A DNA stretch of 64,000 bases from Bacillota bacterium (GTDB taxonomy: Bacteria > Bacillota > Sulfobacillia > JACIYH01). The notes under the pieces were generated by a model, which had not been told where the DNA came from, did no database searches, and worked only from the letters and a program-made list of their open reading frames with translations. The position numbers and the translations under genes are program-made. Shown here in pieces: positions 7,591-16,875 of the stretch. Position 1 is the stretch's first letter. Each line of letters opens with the position of its first letter. The DNA lies in NCBI GenBank assembly GCA_030019365.1, contig JASEFA010000004.1, positions 99,262-163,261 of the forward strand, in the 5' to 3' direction.

Positions 7591-8988
7591 GTGCTCGAGG
7601 TAGCGGGAGTCAGCTGCCATACCGCGCCCCTTGCCCTGCGGGAGAAGCTGGCGGTCTGCGCCGAGGAGTACCCGCGGCTGCTGCGCGAGCTGGCTGTCTC
7701 CCCCGCGGTGGGGGAGGCGGCCATCCTGGCCACCTGCAACCGCACCGAAGTGTATCTGGTGCGCCACCGGGCTCGTTTGGGGGCCGGGCCGGTGAGCGAC
7801 GGGGCGGGTGGAGGTGGCCCCTGTTCCGGTGTGGCCTGGCAGTTTTTCGTGGGCCGGGGCCTGGGAGCAGGGGAAGAGCAGCTTCTCTACCGCAAGGAAG
7901 GAGAAACCTGCGTCCGCCACCTGTTCTCGGTGGCGTGCGGGCTGGACTCGCCCGTGCTCGGGGAGACCCAGGTGCTGGGGCAGGTGAGGGAGGCATTGAC
8001 CCGCGCCCGGGAAGCGGGCACGGCCGGGCCGGTGCTGAACGCGCTATTTGAGCGGGCGGTGGCGACTGCCGGCCTGGTGCATTCCCGGACCGGGTTGGGG
8101 AGCCATGCCTGCTCTGCCAGCAGCGCGGCCGTGGAGGCCATTTCCGCCGAGCTGGGCGGCCTGGGGGGTTGCCGCGTCCTCCTGGTGGGTGCCGGGAAGA
8201 TGGCCGAGCTGGCAGGACGGGCACTCCGAGGACGGGGTGCGGAGGTGTGGGTGACCAGCCGCAACCTGGGCCGGGCAGCCGCCGTGGCCCACAGGCACGG
8301 CCTGACGGCGGTGCCCTGGACGGAACTGGAGGAGCGGCTGGGGCAGGCCGATGCCGTGATCTCGGGCACCGGAGCTCCCCATCTCATCCTGGGAAGGGAG
8401 CGCGTGGCCCGCGCTCTGGCGGTCCGGCGCGAGCGGCAATGCTCGCGAGAGGGTTCCGCGTCCACTTCCGCGTCCCGGCCGGCCGGGGGCGCCCGGCTGG
8501 TGGTGGCCGACCTGGCCATGCCCCGCGATGTGGACCCGGACGTGGCCGGGCTGCCCGGTGTCCGTCTCTTCGACCTGGACGAGCTGCAGGCGCGGGCCCG
8601 CGCCAACCTGGAGCATCGCAGGGCCCTGGCGGGGGAGGCCCAGGGCATCATAGAAGGGGAGGTGGCTCGCTTCCAGAGATGGCTGGCCGCCCGGCAGGCC
8701 GTCGCCCTCATCCGGGCCGTGCGCGGCCGGTACCAGGCGATGGCCCGCAGGGAAGTGGAATGGGCCCTGGCCCGGATGGGTCCCCTCACCCTGGAGCAAC
8801 GCCGGGTGCTGGAGGAGATGGTGCAGCGCTTAGTGAATAAAGGGTTGCACGGACCCATTAAAGCCATGGGCCGCGGGGCGGGCGACCGGGAGGGAGAATG
8901 GCGATTGGCGGTGCTGGCGGAGGCCTTGCTGGCTCCGGGGACCCGCGAAGCCCGCGGCGTCGCCTGCCGGGGGCGGACCGGTGAGTGA
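7591..8988 (+). CDS. hemA: Glutamyl-tRNA reductase
   Basis: Reduces glutamyl-tRNA(Glu) to glutamate-1-semialdehyde, the first step of C5-pathway tetrapyrrole synthesis. 465 residues with GVSCHTAPLALREKL near the N-terminus, the catalytic C49 in LATCNRTEVY, a glycine-rich NADPH site (VLLVGAGKMAELAGRAL) and the C-terminal dimerisation helices. Two low-complexity insertions (near residues 70-80 and 285-300) make it longer than the usual 420-450. GTG start at 7591 after GAGGTG. The end overlaps sirC by 8 nt. It is the first of six consecutive genes for uroporphyrinogen III and siroheme precursors. Confidence 0.96.
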   Translation: MLEVAGVSCHTAPLALREKLAVCAEEYPRLLRELAVSPAVGEAAILATCNRTEVYLVRHRARLGAGPVSDGAGGGGPCSGVAWQFFVGRGLGAGEEQLLYRKEGETCVRHLFSVACGLDSPVLGETQVLGQVREALTRAREAGTAGPVLNALFERAVATAGLVHSRTGLGSHACSASSAAVEAISAELGGLGGCRVLLVGAGKMAELAGRALRGRGAEVWVTSRNLGRAAAVAHRHGLTAVPWTELEERLGQADAVISGTGAPHLILGRERVARALAVRRERQCSREGSASTSASRPAGGARLVVADLAMPRDVDPDVAGLPGVRLFDLDELQARARANLEHRRALAGEAQGIIEGEVARFQRWLAARQAVALIRAVRGRYQAMARREVEWALARMGPLTLEQRRVLEEMVQRLVNKGLHGPIKAMGRGAGDREGEWRLAVLAEALLAPGTREARGVACRGRTGE

Positions 8989-9706
8989 GGATTATCTGGC
9001 GTTAATGCTCCATACCCGGGGCCGGCGCTGCCTGGTGGTGGGCGGGGGAGAAGTCGCCCGGCGCAAGGTGGAAGACGCCCTGCATGCCGGTCTGGCCGTG
9101 GTGGTGGTCGCCCCCCGGGTGGTGCCTGCGTTACGCGATCTGGCCCGGCTCGGGCGGATCACGTGGGAAGAGCGGGTTTTTCATCCCGCCGACGTGCGGG
9201 GAATGTTCCTTACATTCGCCGCTGCCACCCCCGAGGTCAACGACCAGGCGTGCCAGGCCGCGCGCCAGGCCGGGGTGCTGGTCAACGTGGTGGATCATCC
9301 CGAGATGTCCGATTTCATCTCTCCTGCCGTCCTGCAGCGCGGTCCCGTCACGGTGGCAGTGAGCACGGGCGGTGCCAGCCCCGCTCTGGCCGCCCGCATC
9401 CGGGACCGCGTGGCGACCGTGGTGGACGAAGAGACGGGCGAGTGGGCGACCCTGCTGGCCCGTTTCCGCCGGCGGGTGCAGGAAGCGGTTGCCGAGGCCG
9501 GGGTGCGGCATGAGCTCTTGCGCCGGGCGGCGGAGCTGGAAGGCGAGGCCGCCATCGCCCGCGGTGAAAGGACTGCCGTCGAAAGGCTGCTTGATTCGTG
9601 GCTGGAGCCCTACCGGCCCGCCTCCCGGCACCCCGGTGGGGGCGCTTCGGGAGAGGAACGCGAAGACGGTGGGGGCGGCGGTCCCGCCCGGCAGAGCGCG
9701 AGGTGA
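8981..9706 (+). CDS. sirC: Precorrin-2 dehydrogenase / SirC-type
   Basis: NAD-dependent oxidation of precorrin-2 to sirohydrochlorin. 241 residues with the Rossmann motif CLVVGGGEVARRKVEDAL at the N-terminus and the family signature around VNVVDHPEMSDFISPAVL and VAVSTGGASPALAARIRD. It equals the N-terminal domain of CysG/Met8 and lacks the methyltransferase half, which is supplied by the downstream cobA-hemD fusion. Met8-like proteins may also insert iron; whether this one does cannot be told. No separate SirB-type chelatase is seen here. GTG start inside the hemA 3' end (8 nt overlap). The last 30 residues are Gly/Arg-rich and look nonconserved. Confidence 0.92.
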   Translation: MSEDYLALMLHTRGRRCLVVGGGEVARRKVEDALHAGLAVVVVAPRVVPALRDLARLGRITWEERVFHPADVRGMFLTFAAATPEVNDQACQAARQAGVLVNVVDHPEMSDFISPAVLQRGPVTVAVSTGGASPALAARIRDRVATVVDEETGEWATLLARFRRRVQEAVAEAGVRHELLRRAAELEGEAAIARGERTAVERLLDSWLEPYRPASRHPGGGASGEEREDGGGGGPARQSAR

Positions 9707-9712
9707 TAGGCG

Positions 9713-10639
9713 GTGGATGAGATCGTCCTGGCCACCCGGGGGAGCGCCCTCGCCCTGGCTCAGGCCCAGTGGGTGGGAGCCGCCCTTCAGGCCGTCCGGC
9801 CCGGACTTTCCATCCGGATGCTCATCGTCCACACCCGCGGGGATCGCATCTCAACCGGTGCCCTGGCGGAGGGGCCCGGGGCGGCCGCGGCCGGCACCGG
9901 CGAGTTCGTACGCGAGGTACAGCAGGCGGTACTGGCCGGGGAGGCCCACGCGGCCGTCCACAGCCTCAAGGATCTCCCCCTGCGGGGCCCGGAGGGCCTG
10001 GTGACGGCGGCCGTCCCCGCCCGCGGCGACGTGCGGGAGGCGCTGGTTTCCCCGGGGGCGCGGCTGGAGGACCTCCCGGCGGGAGCGCGGGTGGGCACTT
10101 CCAGCCCTCGTCGGCGCGCCTTCCTGCGCCATCTCCGCCCCGACCTGGCGGTGCTGGAGATGAGGGGCAACCTGGACACCAGGTTGCGGAGGCTGGAGGC
10201 GGGGGTCTGCGACGCCCTGGTGGTGGCGGCGGCGGGATTGGGGCGACTGGGGATGACCGATCGCGTCACCCAGTACTTCCTTCCGGAAGTGTTTCTTCCC
10301 GCTCCCGGCCAGGGAGCCCTGGCCGTGGAGGCACGGGCCGACGATACTGTGGCGCGGGAGCTGATGGCGCGCATCGACGATCCCCGCACCCGGCAGGCGG
10401 TTTGGGCCGAACGGGCCATGCTGGAGTCCCTGGGGGGAGGATGCCGGGTGCCCGTGGGTGCCTGGGCCAGGCGGGAGGAGGGCGAGCTGGTCCTCACGGG
10501 AGCTTACGCGCCCGGGGGAGAGGGGCTGGCGCGGGTAACCCTGCGCATTGCGACCGGTCCCGGGGACCTGGAGGCGGCCCGCGGGCTGGGCGAGCGGGCG
10601 GGCGGACAGCTCCTGGCCCTGGCCAGAAGGGGCGGATAG
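9713..10639 (+). CDS. hemC: Porphobilinogen deaminase (hydroxymethylbilane synthase)
   Basis: Joins four porphobilinogens into hydroxymethylbilane. 308 residues with LATRGSALALAQAQWV at the start, the substrate-binding HSLKDLPL segment, TSSPRRRAFL and the dipyrromethane-cofactor cysteine in ESLGGGCRVPVGAWA. Standard length for the family. GTG start at 9713, six bases after the sirC stop. Tightly packed between sirC and cobA-hemD, consistent with one transcript. Confidence 0.97.
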   Translation: MDEIVLATRGSALALAQAQWVGAALQAVRPGLSIRMLIVHTRGDRISTGALAEGPGAAAAGTGEFVREVQQAVLAGEAHAAVHSLKDLPLRGPEGLVTAAVPARGDVREALVSPGARLEDLPAGARVGTSSPRRRAFLRHLRPDLAVLEMRGNLDTRLRRLEAGVCDALVVAAAGLGRLGMTDRVTQYFLPEVFLPAPGQGALAVEARADDTVARELMARIDDPRTRQAVWAERAMLESLGGGCRVPVGAWARREEGELVLTGAYAPGGEGLARVTLRIATGPGDLEAARGLGERAGGQLLALARRGG

Positions 10640-10645
10640 CCGGAC

Positions 10646-12439
10646 ATGGAACAGCACGATGGCGGGCGCCTGCGCGGGCAGCGCCGCGAGGAGCACGTAA
10701 GGAGCAGGCCGGGCGAGGTCTGGCTGGTGGGAGCGGGCCCCGGCGACCCGGGGCTCCTCACCATCAGGGGCAGAGAGACCCTGGAGCGCGCCCAGGTGGT
10801 GGTCCACGACCGCCTGGCGAACCCGGATCTTCTGCGCCTGGCCCCGCGGGCCAGATTCATCGACGTAGGGAAGAGCCCTGATGGCCGGGGGTACCGCCAG
10901 GAGGAGATCAACCGGCTCCTGGTCGATCTGGCCCGGGAAGGAAACCTGGTGGTGCGCCTGAAAGGGGGGGATCCTTTCATTTTCGGCCGGGGTGGCGAGG
11001 AAGCCCTGGCCCTGGTTTCGGCCGGCATTCCCTTCCGGGTCATCCCCGGGGTTACGGCGGCCTCGGGGTGTGCGGCCTGGGCGGGAGTACCTCTCACCCA
11101 CCGCGGCCTGGCCTCCTCGCTGGCGCTGGTCACCGGGCACGAGGACCCCGGCAAGGCACCCCAGGTGGATTGGCGAAAGCTGGCGACGGCCACCGATACC
11201 CTGGTGGTGTACATGGGGGTGGGTCGGCTCAACGAGATTGTGGAAGGGCTGCTGGCGGGCGGGCGGAGAGCGGAGGAACCCGCCCTGCTGGTGCAGCATG
11301 GCACCCGGGCGACCCAGAAGGTGGTGCGGGGGACCCTGGCGGATCTTCCCGCCCGCGCCCGGGAGGAGGGTGTCGAGCCTCCGGCCCTGCTGGTGGTCGG
11401 TGAGGTGGCCACGCTCCGGGACAGGCTGGCGTGGTACGAGGGGTTGTCTCTTTCCGGCTGCCGCGTGGCCCTCACCCGGCCCCGCGTTGCCTTCGCTGAG
11501 GCAGTTGCGGATGCCTTCGCTGAGGCGGTCCCGGCCGCATGGGACCTGGCGGAGTGGCGGCTCGCTGGGGCGGAGGTGGAGGTGTACCACGTCCTGCGCC
11601 TGGAACCACCCCGGGACCCGGCGGAGTTGCAGCAGGGGGCCCGGCAGGCCGGGCGCTTCCGGTGGGTCCTGTTCACCAGCGCCCCGGGGGTGGAGGCTTT
11701 CTTCCGTGCCCTCGGTCAGCAGGGAGCGGACGCCCGGGTCCTGGCCGGCTGCCGGGTGGGGGCGGTGGGGCCCGGCACGGCAGGTGCCCTGGAGCGTCAC
11801 GGCGTCCGGCCCGACCTGCTACCCCAGCCCTACACGGTGGATGCCCTGGTGCGGGAGGTTTGCCGGGAACTTGCCCCCGGCGACCGCGTCCTCCTTCCCC
11901 GCAGCGACCTGGCTCCTTCTCAGGCCGGACCCCTGCTCCGGGCGGGGGCAGCGGAAGTGCGCGAGGTGGTGGCCTACCGCACCCTCCCCGATCCCGAGGA
12001 GGCGGAGCGCCTGGCCCGGGACATGGAGGCCGGTCGGGTGGACGCGCTGGTGCTTACCAGCGCCTCTGCAGCCCGAGCAGCGGCGGAAGCGGCCCAGGCG
12101 GCAGCAGAAGGCACCCGAGGGGCAGGAGGAGCCGTCCGAGCGGCGGCAGGAGGCGCCGGAGGGCCGACGGGAGCGGGAGTGGCGGGCGCCGGCCGGGAGC
12201 CGGCAGGAGAGGGGGCGGGCGACGTGGAACCACCCCTGGCGGAGGGGGCGGCTGCGCCGGTGGCCGGGCTGCCGCTGGTGGTGGCAATCGGGCCGGTGAC
12301 CGCGCGGGCCTGCCGGGAGGCGGGTTGGCGCGTGGCAGCGGAAGCGGCCACCCACGACCGGGCGGGGTTGTTGCAGGCGGTGATCCAGGCCTGGCGACGC
12401 CACCGCTCGGCGTGCCGAGTAGCTGTGACCCCGGAGTAG
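10646..12439 (+). CDS. cobA-hemD: Fused uroporphyrinogen-III C-methyltransferase / uroporphyrinogen-III synthase
   Basis: 597-residue fusion. The N-terminal SUMT part (about residues 22-265) has VWLVGAGPGDPGLLTIRG, VVVHDRLANPDLL, the LKGGDPFIFGRGGEE motif and VIPGVTAASG; it methylates uroporphyrinogen III twice to precorrin-2. The C-terminal part (about 275-590) is a divergent HemD that closes hydroxymethylbilane, recognisable from FTSAPGVEAFFRAL and LVLTSASAARAA. An Ala/Gly-rich insert of about 60 residues near the end splits the last HemD segments. Such CobA-HemD fusions are common in Bacillota. The 3' end lies in a 17-nt tandem repeat that duplicates the stop region. Confidence 0.94.
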   Translation: MEQHDGGRLRGQRREEHVRSRPGEVWLVGAGPGDPGLLTIRGRETLERAQVVVHDRLANPDLLRLAPRARFIDVGKSPDGRGYRQEEINRLLVDLAREGNLVVRLKGGDPFIFGRGGEEALALVSAGIPFRVIPGVTAASGCAAWAGVPLTHRGLASSLALVTGHEDPGKAPQVDWRKLATATDTLVVYMGVGRLNEIVEGLLAGGRRAEEPALLVQHGTRATQKVVRGTLADLPARAREEGVEPPALLVVGEVATLRDRLAWYEGLSLSGCRVALTRPRVAFAEAVADAFAEAVPAAWDLAEWRLAGAEVEVYHVLRLEPPRDPAELQQGARQAGRFRWVLFTSAPGVEAFFRALGQQGADARVLAGCRVGAVGPGTAGALERHGVRPDLLPQPYTVDALVREVCRELAPGDRVLLPRSDLAPSQAGPLLRAGAAEVREVVAYRTLPDPEEAERLARDMEAGRVDALVLTSASAARAAAEAAQAAAEGTRGAGGAVRAAAGGAGGPTGAGVAGAGREPAGEGAGDVEPPLAEGAAAPVAGLPLVVAIGPVTARACREAGWRVAAEAATHDRAGLLQAVIQAWRRHRSACRVAVTPE

Positions 12440-12458
12440 CTGTGACCCCGGAGTAGCT
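12417..12458 (+). repeat. 17-nt tandem repeat across the cobA-hemD stop
   Basis: The unit GAGTAGCTGTGACCCCG occurs at 12417-12433 and 12434-12450, followed by an 8-nt partial third copy. The last codons of cobA-hemD and its TAG fall inside the second copy. Probably a replication-slippage duplication. Confidence 0.95.
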
Positions 12459-12477
12459 GGGAAGAGGTGAAGCGAGA

Positions 12478-13455
12478 GTGCTGGGCCGATTTCCGGTGCG
12501 GAGGCCGCGCAGGCTGAGGCAGAGTGAGGGCCTGCGCGAGATGGTGCGGGAAACCGCCCTTTCTGCCTCGGATCTGATCTATCCCATGTTTGCCGTGGCA
12601 GGGCAGGGCGTGCGGCAGGAGGTTCCTTCCCTGCCCGGGGTGTATCGCCTGTCTCCCGATTTGCTGGTGGAGGAGGCGGCCGCGTGCCACCGCCTGGGCG
12701 TGCCCGCCGTCTTGCTGTTCGGCCTGCCCCAGCACAAGGATCCCCAGGGATCGGAGGCGTGGGACGACGAAGGGGCGGTGCAGCAGGCCGTGCGCCTGGT
12801 GCGTGAGAAGGTGCCCGGCCTGGTGGTGATCACGGACCTGTGCCTGTGTGGGTACACCGACCACGGCCACTGCGGTGTGCTGGTTGACCAGAATGTGGAC
12901 AACGATGGTACCCTCGACCTCCTGGCCAGGGTGGCCCTTTCCCACGCCCGGGCCGGCGCCCACCTGGTGGCACCTTCGGACATGATGGACGGGCGGGTGG
13001 GGGCCATCCGCCGCACCCTGGACGAAGCCGGTCTCACCGAGGTGGGCATCCTGTCGTACGCGGCCAAGTATGCCTCTGCCTTCTACGGCCCCTTCCGCGA
13101 GGCGGCCGATTCGGCCCCCTCCTTCGGGGACCGTCGGGGCTACCAGATGGATCCCGCCAACGCCCGTGAGGCCCTGGTCGAGGTGGAGCTCGATCTGGAG
13201 GAAGGGGCCGACATGGTGATGGTCAAGCCGGCTCTGGCCTACCTGGACGTGATCCGCCTGGTGCGGGAGCATTTCCCCGTGCCCCTGGCGGCGTACAACG
13301 TGAGCGGCGAGTATGCCATGGTGAAGGCGGCCGCCCGCAACGGCTGGGTGGACGAGCAGAGGGTGGTGATGGAGATCCTCACCGCCATCCGGCGGGCGGG
13401 AGCCGACCTCATCATCACCTACCACGCCCCCCAGGTGGCCCGGTGGCTGCGCTGA
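12478..13455 (+). CDS. hemB: Delta-aminolevulinic acid dehydratase (porphobilinogen synthase)
   Basis: Condenses two 5-aminolevulinates to porphobilinogen. 325 residues with the cysteine-rich zinc site in [15 protein letters not shown], the two Schiff-base lysines K197 ([15 protein letters not shown]) and K250 ([12 protein letters not shown]), and the DPANAREAL region. The cysteine set marks it as a zinc-dependent type. GTG start at 12478. It follows the repeat after cobA-hemD and precedes hemL by 17 nt. Confidence 0.97.
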   Translation: MLGRFPVRRPRRLRQSEGLREMVRETALSASDLIYPMFAVAGQGVRQEVPSLPGVYRLSPDLLVEEAAACHRLGVPAVLLFGLPQHKDPQGSEAWDDEGAVQQAVRLVREKVPGLVVITDLCLCGYTDHGHCGVLVDQNVDNDGTLDLLARVALSHARAGAHLVAPSDMMDGRVGAIRRTLDEAGLTEVGILSYAAKYASAFYGPFREAADSAPSFGDRRGYQMDPANAREALVEVELDLEEGADMVMVKPALAYLDVIRLVREHFPVPLAAYNVSGEYAMVKAAARNGWVDEQRVVMEILTAIRRAGADLIITYHAPQVARWLR

Positions 13456-13472
13456 ACTGGAGGTGAACCTCT

Positions 13473-14756
13473 TTGCAGCTTGATCGGTCGCGGGCACTCA
13501 TGGAGAAGGCACGTACCCTCATGCCGGGAGGGGTGAACAGCCCGGTGCGCAGCTTCCGGGGGGTGGGGGGCACCCCGTTCTTCGTGGCGCGCGGGCAGGG
13601 CGCGCACCTGTGGGACACCGACGGCAACCGCTACATCGACTACGTGTGTTCCTGGGGTCCCCTGATCCTGGGGCACGCCCACCCGGAGGTGGTGGAGGCG
13701 CTGGCCCGGGCCCTGGAGCGGGGAACGAGCTACGGGGCCCCCACGGAGCTGGAAGTGGAGCTGGCTGAGGTGGTCACGCGGGCCATGCCGGGCCTGGAGA
13801 TGGTGCGCATGGTCAACTCCGGGACGGAGGCCTGCATGAGTGCCATCCGCCTGGCCCGTGCCTTTACCGGCCGCCCCCGCATCATCAAGTTCGCCGGCTG
13901 CTATCACGGGCACGCCGATCCCCTGCTGGCCCGCGCCGGTTCCGGGGTGGCCACCCTGGGGCTGCCCGACAGCCCCGGTGTGCCGGAGGGAACCGTGGCC
14001 GATACCGTCGTGCTCCCCTATAACGACCCGGAGGCGGTGGCCGCCGCCTTCGCCGCCCACGGCGACCGGGTGGCGGCCGTCATCGTGGAACCGGTGGCGG
14101 GGAACATGGGGGTGGTGCCGCCCGCGCCGGGGTTCCTCGAGGGCCTGCGCGAGATCACCCGTAAGCACGGTGCCCTCCTCATCTTCGACGAAGTGATCAC
14201 CGGGTTCCGGGTCGGCTACGGGGGTGCCCAGGCCCTTTACGGGATCATCCCCGATCTCACCTGCTTCGGCAAGATCATCGGGGGAGGGCTCCCCGTGGGG
14301 GCGTACGGGGGCAGGCGCGACATCATGGAGATGGTGGCTCCGGCGGGGCCGGTATACCAGGCGGGCACCCTCTCGGGGAACCCCCTGGCCATGACGGCGG
14401 GCCTGGCCACCCTGCGGGTGCTGTCCCGGCCCGGTACCTACGACCAGCTCGAACGGGCGGGGGCGACTCTGGAGGTCGGGCTGCTGGACGCTGCCCGGGA
14501 AGCCGGGGTTCCCGTGTGCTGCCAGCGGATGGGCTCTCTGCTCACCCTCTTCTTCCAGGAGGGTCCGGTCCGCTGCTGGGAGGACGCCGCCCACAGCGAC
14601 ACGGGCCGCTACGGGCGCTTCTTCCACGCCCTGCTGGAGTGGGGAGTTTACTTCCCACCCTCCCAGTTCGAGGCGTGCTTCCTGTCCCTGGCCCACGGCC
14701 AGGGAGAGCTGGAGAGAACCGTGGCCGCCGCCCGCGAAGCCTTGCGGGGGGTCTGA
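13473..14756 (+). CDS. hemL: Glutamate-1-semialdehyde 2,1-aminomutase
   Basis: PLP enzyme converting glutamate-1-semialdehyde to 5-aminolevulinate. 427 residues with the N-terminal [13 protein letters not shown] signature, the cofactor lysine K267 in [17 protein letters not shown], and a C-terminal [15 protein letters not shown] typical of HemL rather than other class III aminotransferases. TTG start at 13473 with GGAGGTG seven bases upstream. Last of the six tetrapyrrole genes; the 117-nt gap to the next gene holds only short GC-rich direct repeats. Confidence 0.97.
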   Translation: MQLDRSRALMEKARTLMPGGVNSPVRSFRGVGGTPFFVARGQGAHLWDTDGNRYIDYVCSWGPLILGHAHPEVVEALARALERGTSYGAPTELEVELAEVVTRAMPGLEMVRMVNSGTEACMSAIRLARAFTGRPRIIKFAGCYHGHADPLLARAGSGVATLGLPDSPGVPEGTVADTVVLPYNDPEAVAAAFAAHGDRVAAVIVEPVAGNMGVVPPAPGFLEGLREITRKHGALLIFDEVITGFRVGYGGAQALYGIIPDLTCFGKIIGGGLPVGAYGGRRDIMEMVAPAGPVYQAGTLSGNPLAMTAGLATLRVLSRPGTYDQLERAGATLEVGLLDAAREAGVPVCCQRMGSLLTLFFQEGPVRCWEDAAHSDTGRYGRFFHALLEWGVYFPPSQFEACFLSLAHGQGELERTVAAAREALRGV

Positions 14757-14873
14757 GGCCAGCCGGGCCGCCCGCTCGCGCCGTCCCCGTGCATGCGCGG
14801 GATTGCGCGGGCGCCGATGCGAGATGTGGCGAGATTGCGCGGGCAGGAATGTGAGGTACGAGGAGGCACGAGG

Positions 14874-15401
14874 ATGGCGGAGGCGGCAAGGAAACAGATC
14901 GTCCTGGAATGGCTGGGCGGCCTGGGCATGGTGGCCCGCAACGAGGCGGGGCGGGCCATCCTGGTGGGCACTCCGCCTCCCGAGCGGGCCGGGGAAATTC
15001 TGGCGGGCCTGGACGTGCCGCATTCCGGGCTTGCTCCCATGGAGCTGGTGCTGGTGGCCCTGGGCGGGTGCACCGGCCTGGACGTCATCTCCATCCTGGA
15101 AAAGATGCGACAGCGGGTGGAAACCTTCACCGTGGTGGCGGAGGGGGAACGGGCGACCGAGCATCCCAAGGTCTATATCACCGCACGTGTTACCTATCGC
15201 CTGGCGGGAGAGATCGAGCCCGCCAACGCCCGCCGGGCGGCAGAGTTATCCATCCAGCGTTACTGCTCGGTGGGGGCCATGCTCACCCGGGCGGTGCCGG
15301 TCACCTACGCACTCGAGGTCAACGGTGAGCTGACGGACCTGGGTACCCGCGGCCCCGACCCGAGGAAAACGGAGGGAGGTTCTGGTTCGGGATGCCGGTA
15401 A
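14874..15401 (+). CDS. OsmC-family protein
   Basis: 175-residue OsmC/Ohr-like protein. It has the family's two cysteines, one in LGGCTGLDVISIL and one in QRYCSVGAML, which in peroxidases of the family reduce organic hydroperoxides. The sequence is closer to the general YhfA/OsmC group than to Ohr. ATG 14874 is chosen because AGGAGG precedes it; an upstream ATG at 14793 would add 27 low-complexity residues. Its end overlaps the RidA start by 10 nt. Co-directional with the sulfur/heme block, so it may protect or process thiols, but this is only positional inference. Confidence 0.85.
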   Translation: MAEAARKQIVLEWLGGLGMVARNEAGRAILVGTPPPERAGEILAGLDVPHSGLAPMELVLVALGGCTGLDVISILEKMRQRVETFTVVAEGERATEHPKVYITARVTYRLAGEIEPANARRAAELSIQRYCSVGAMLTRAVPVTYALEVNGELTDLGTRGPDPRKTEGGSGSGCR

Positions 15402-15805
15402 GGAAAGTGGTAGCGACGAAGGAAGCGCCGGTACCGGTGGGACCGTATTCCCAGGCCGTCATAACCGCCGACAAGGTTTTCACCGCCGGGCAGCTGGGCA
15501 TTGACCCCGCCACCGGCAAGCTGGTGGGCGAGGGGGTAGAGGAGCAGACCAGGCAGAGCTTGCGGAACCTGCAGGCGGTCCTGACCGCGGCGGGGACCTC
15601 CCTGGAGAACACGGTCAAGGTGACCGTGTTCCTCACCGACATGGCGGCCTTCCCGCTCATGAACCGGGTCTACGCGGAGTTCTTCCCGAAGGATCCTCCC
15701 GCCCGCACCTGCATCGGAGTGGCGGCCCTGCCCATGGGAGCCGCAGCGGAAATCGAAGCGGTGGCTGTCCTGCCCGCCCGGGGCATTTCGAGGGGCCCTG
15801 CCTAG
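15392..15805 (+). CDS. ridA: RidA family reactive-intermediate deaminase
   Basis: 137-residue YjgF/YER057c/UK114 protein that hydrolyses 2-aminoacrylate and related enamine/imine intermediates released by PLP enzymes. Signature parts are VPVGPYSQAV, FTAGQLGIDP and the active arginine in PPARTCIGVAALPMGAAAEIEAVAV. Length is standard. ATG start lies inside the preceding OsmC-like gene, with ribosome site GGAGG at about 15375. Likely co-transcribed with it. Confidence 0.95.
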   Translation: MPVRKVVATKEAPVPVGPYSQAVITADKVFTAGQLGIDPATGKLVGEGVEEQTRQSLRNLQAVLTAAGTSLENTVKVTVFLTDMAAFPLMNRVYAEFFPKDPPARTCIGVAALPMGAAAEIEAVAVLPARGISRGPA

Positions 15806-15861
15806 CGATTCAGATGCCGGCGGTGATGTTCCATCTGCAGCGCTCAGGCTCGGGGGGTGCT

Positions 15862-16821
15862 TCAGGGGGAGGTGGGGGTGAAAGTCTCGGCGGGGCCGAG
15901 GAAGGAAGCGAGGAAAAGGTCGCTCCAGATGGCGCGCTGGGTCACATAGGCCGCCAGGGCGTAGCGCTTGGCGGCGCGCTCCGCGGGGGCAAGGGCCAGG
16001 CATTCGGCCTCCGCGGGTTTCTCTACTGCAGCGGGCAGCCCCAGATACTGCTCCAGCACCCGGGAGCGGGCACGGGGGTGCACGAGGTAGGTGAGGAGCC
16101 GGGGCGGTGGGCCCGAGGTTTCTTCCGAGTACACGCCGGCAAGGACGTCACGCGTCAGGTAGTGGGCGGCCCGGTGGTCGGGATGCCCGTCCTGGGCGCT
16201 GGGGAAAAGGATCAGGGTGGGCCGGAAATCCGCTATGACAGTGCGCAGCTGCTGCTCCAGTTGCTGCCGGGTGTATTGCGCGCCGGGGCGCAGGCACTCC
16301 TGGTAGGGAACCGAGCTCGCGCCCGTGAAGCGGGACTGAGTGCTCCCCAAGAGCAGCAGGCGCACCAGACCCCGGTCGGGGAAACCGAGGAACACCACCT
16401 CTCGCGGGTCCATGCCCAGTCGCGCTGCCGCCTGCCGGGCTTCCATCATGCGGATGGAGCCGAAGCGCAGGAGGTCCTTGCGTGACAGGGTGGGGCGGCG
16501 GAAGTATTCGCGGGCGGCCAGGGAGTACCCATCCCCATTGGTGAGCACCACCACCCGGACCCGGCCCTCCCGGGAGAGGACGCGCTGGATGAGCCCGGCT
16601 GCCGCCAGAGTCTCGTCGTCGGGATGGGGTGCCACCACCAGAAGGCGTTCCCCCCATCCCACCTGGAGCTGGGGCTTCTCCCGGGCCAGCACGTCTGCGG
16701 GCCAGGCGGTCAGCCCGAGCCGCACCGCCATCCAGGCAGCCAGCACCAGCCCCGCGATGGCCAGGGCGCGGCGCCTGCGCGGGTGCGGCGGCGGCACCGG
16801 TGCCAGGGGCAGCTGCGTCAT
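15862..16821 (-). CDS. Membrane-anchored PIG-L family N-deacetylase
   Basis: 319-residue zinc deacetylase of the PIG-L/LmbE family. A basic N-terminus (PHPRRRR) and one hydrophobic segment (about residues 18-40) anchor it, then come the metal-binding motif VVAPHPDDETLAAAG and the downstream HPDHRAAH histidines. Relatives remove acetyl groups from GlcNAc-linked substrates (GlcNAc-PI, mycothiol and bacillithiol precursors). ATG 16821 is favoured by AAGGAG seven bases upstream over ATG 16857. Last gene of a minus-strand run GCS2-psd-dedA-PIG-L. Substrate unknown; the neighbours suggest lipid or thiol chemistry. Confidence 0.85.
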   Translation of the reverse strand: MTQLPLAPVPPPHPRRRRALAIAGLVLAAWMAVRLGLTAWPADVLAREKPQLQVGWGERLLVVAPHPDDETLAAAGLIQRVLSREGRVRVVVLTNGDGYSLAAREYFRRPTLSRKDLLRFGSIRMMEARQAAARLGMDPREVVFLGFPDRGLVRLLLLGSTQSRFTGASSVPYQECLRPGAQYTRQQLEQQLRTVIADFRPTLILFPSAQDGHPDHRAAHYLTRDVLAGVYSEETSGPPPRLLTYLVHPRARSRVLEQYLGLPAAVEKPAEAECLALAPAERAAKRYALAAYVTQRAIWSDLFLASFLGPAETFTPTSP

Positions 16822-16875
16822 TCTCCTGCTCCTTGCGGTCAGCCTCACTTCTCTCATCCTCGCTGCCGTGCGATT

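Noticed and set aside
14793-14873. 27-residue N-terminal extension of the OsmC-like protein
   Set aside because: Low-complexity sequence over short direct repeats; a good ribosome site favours ATG 14874.
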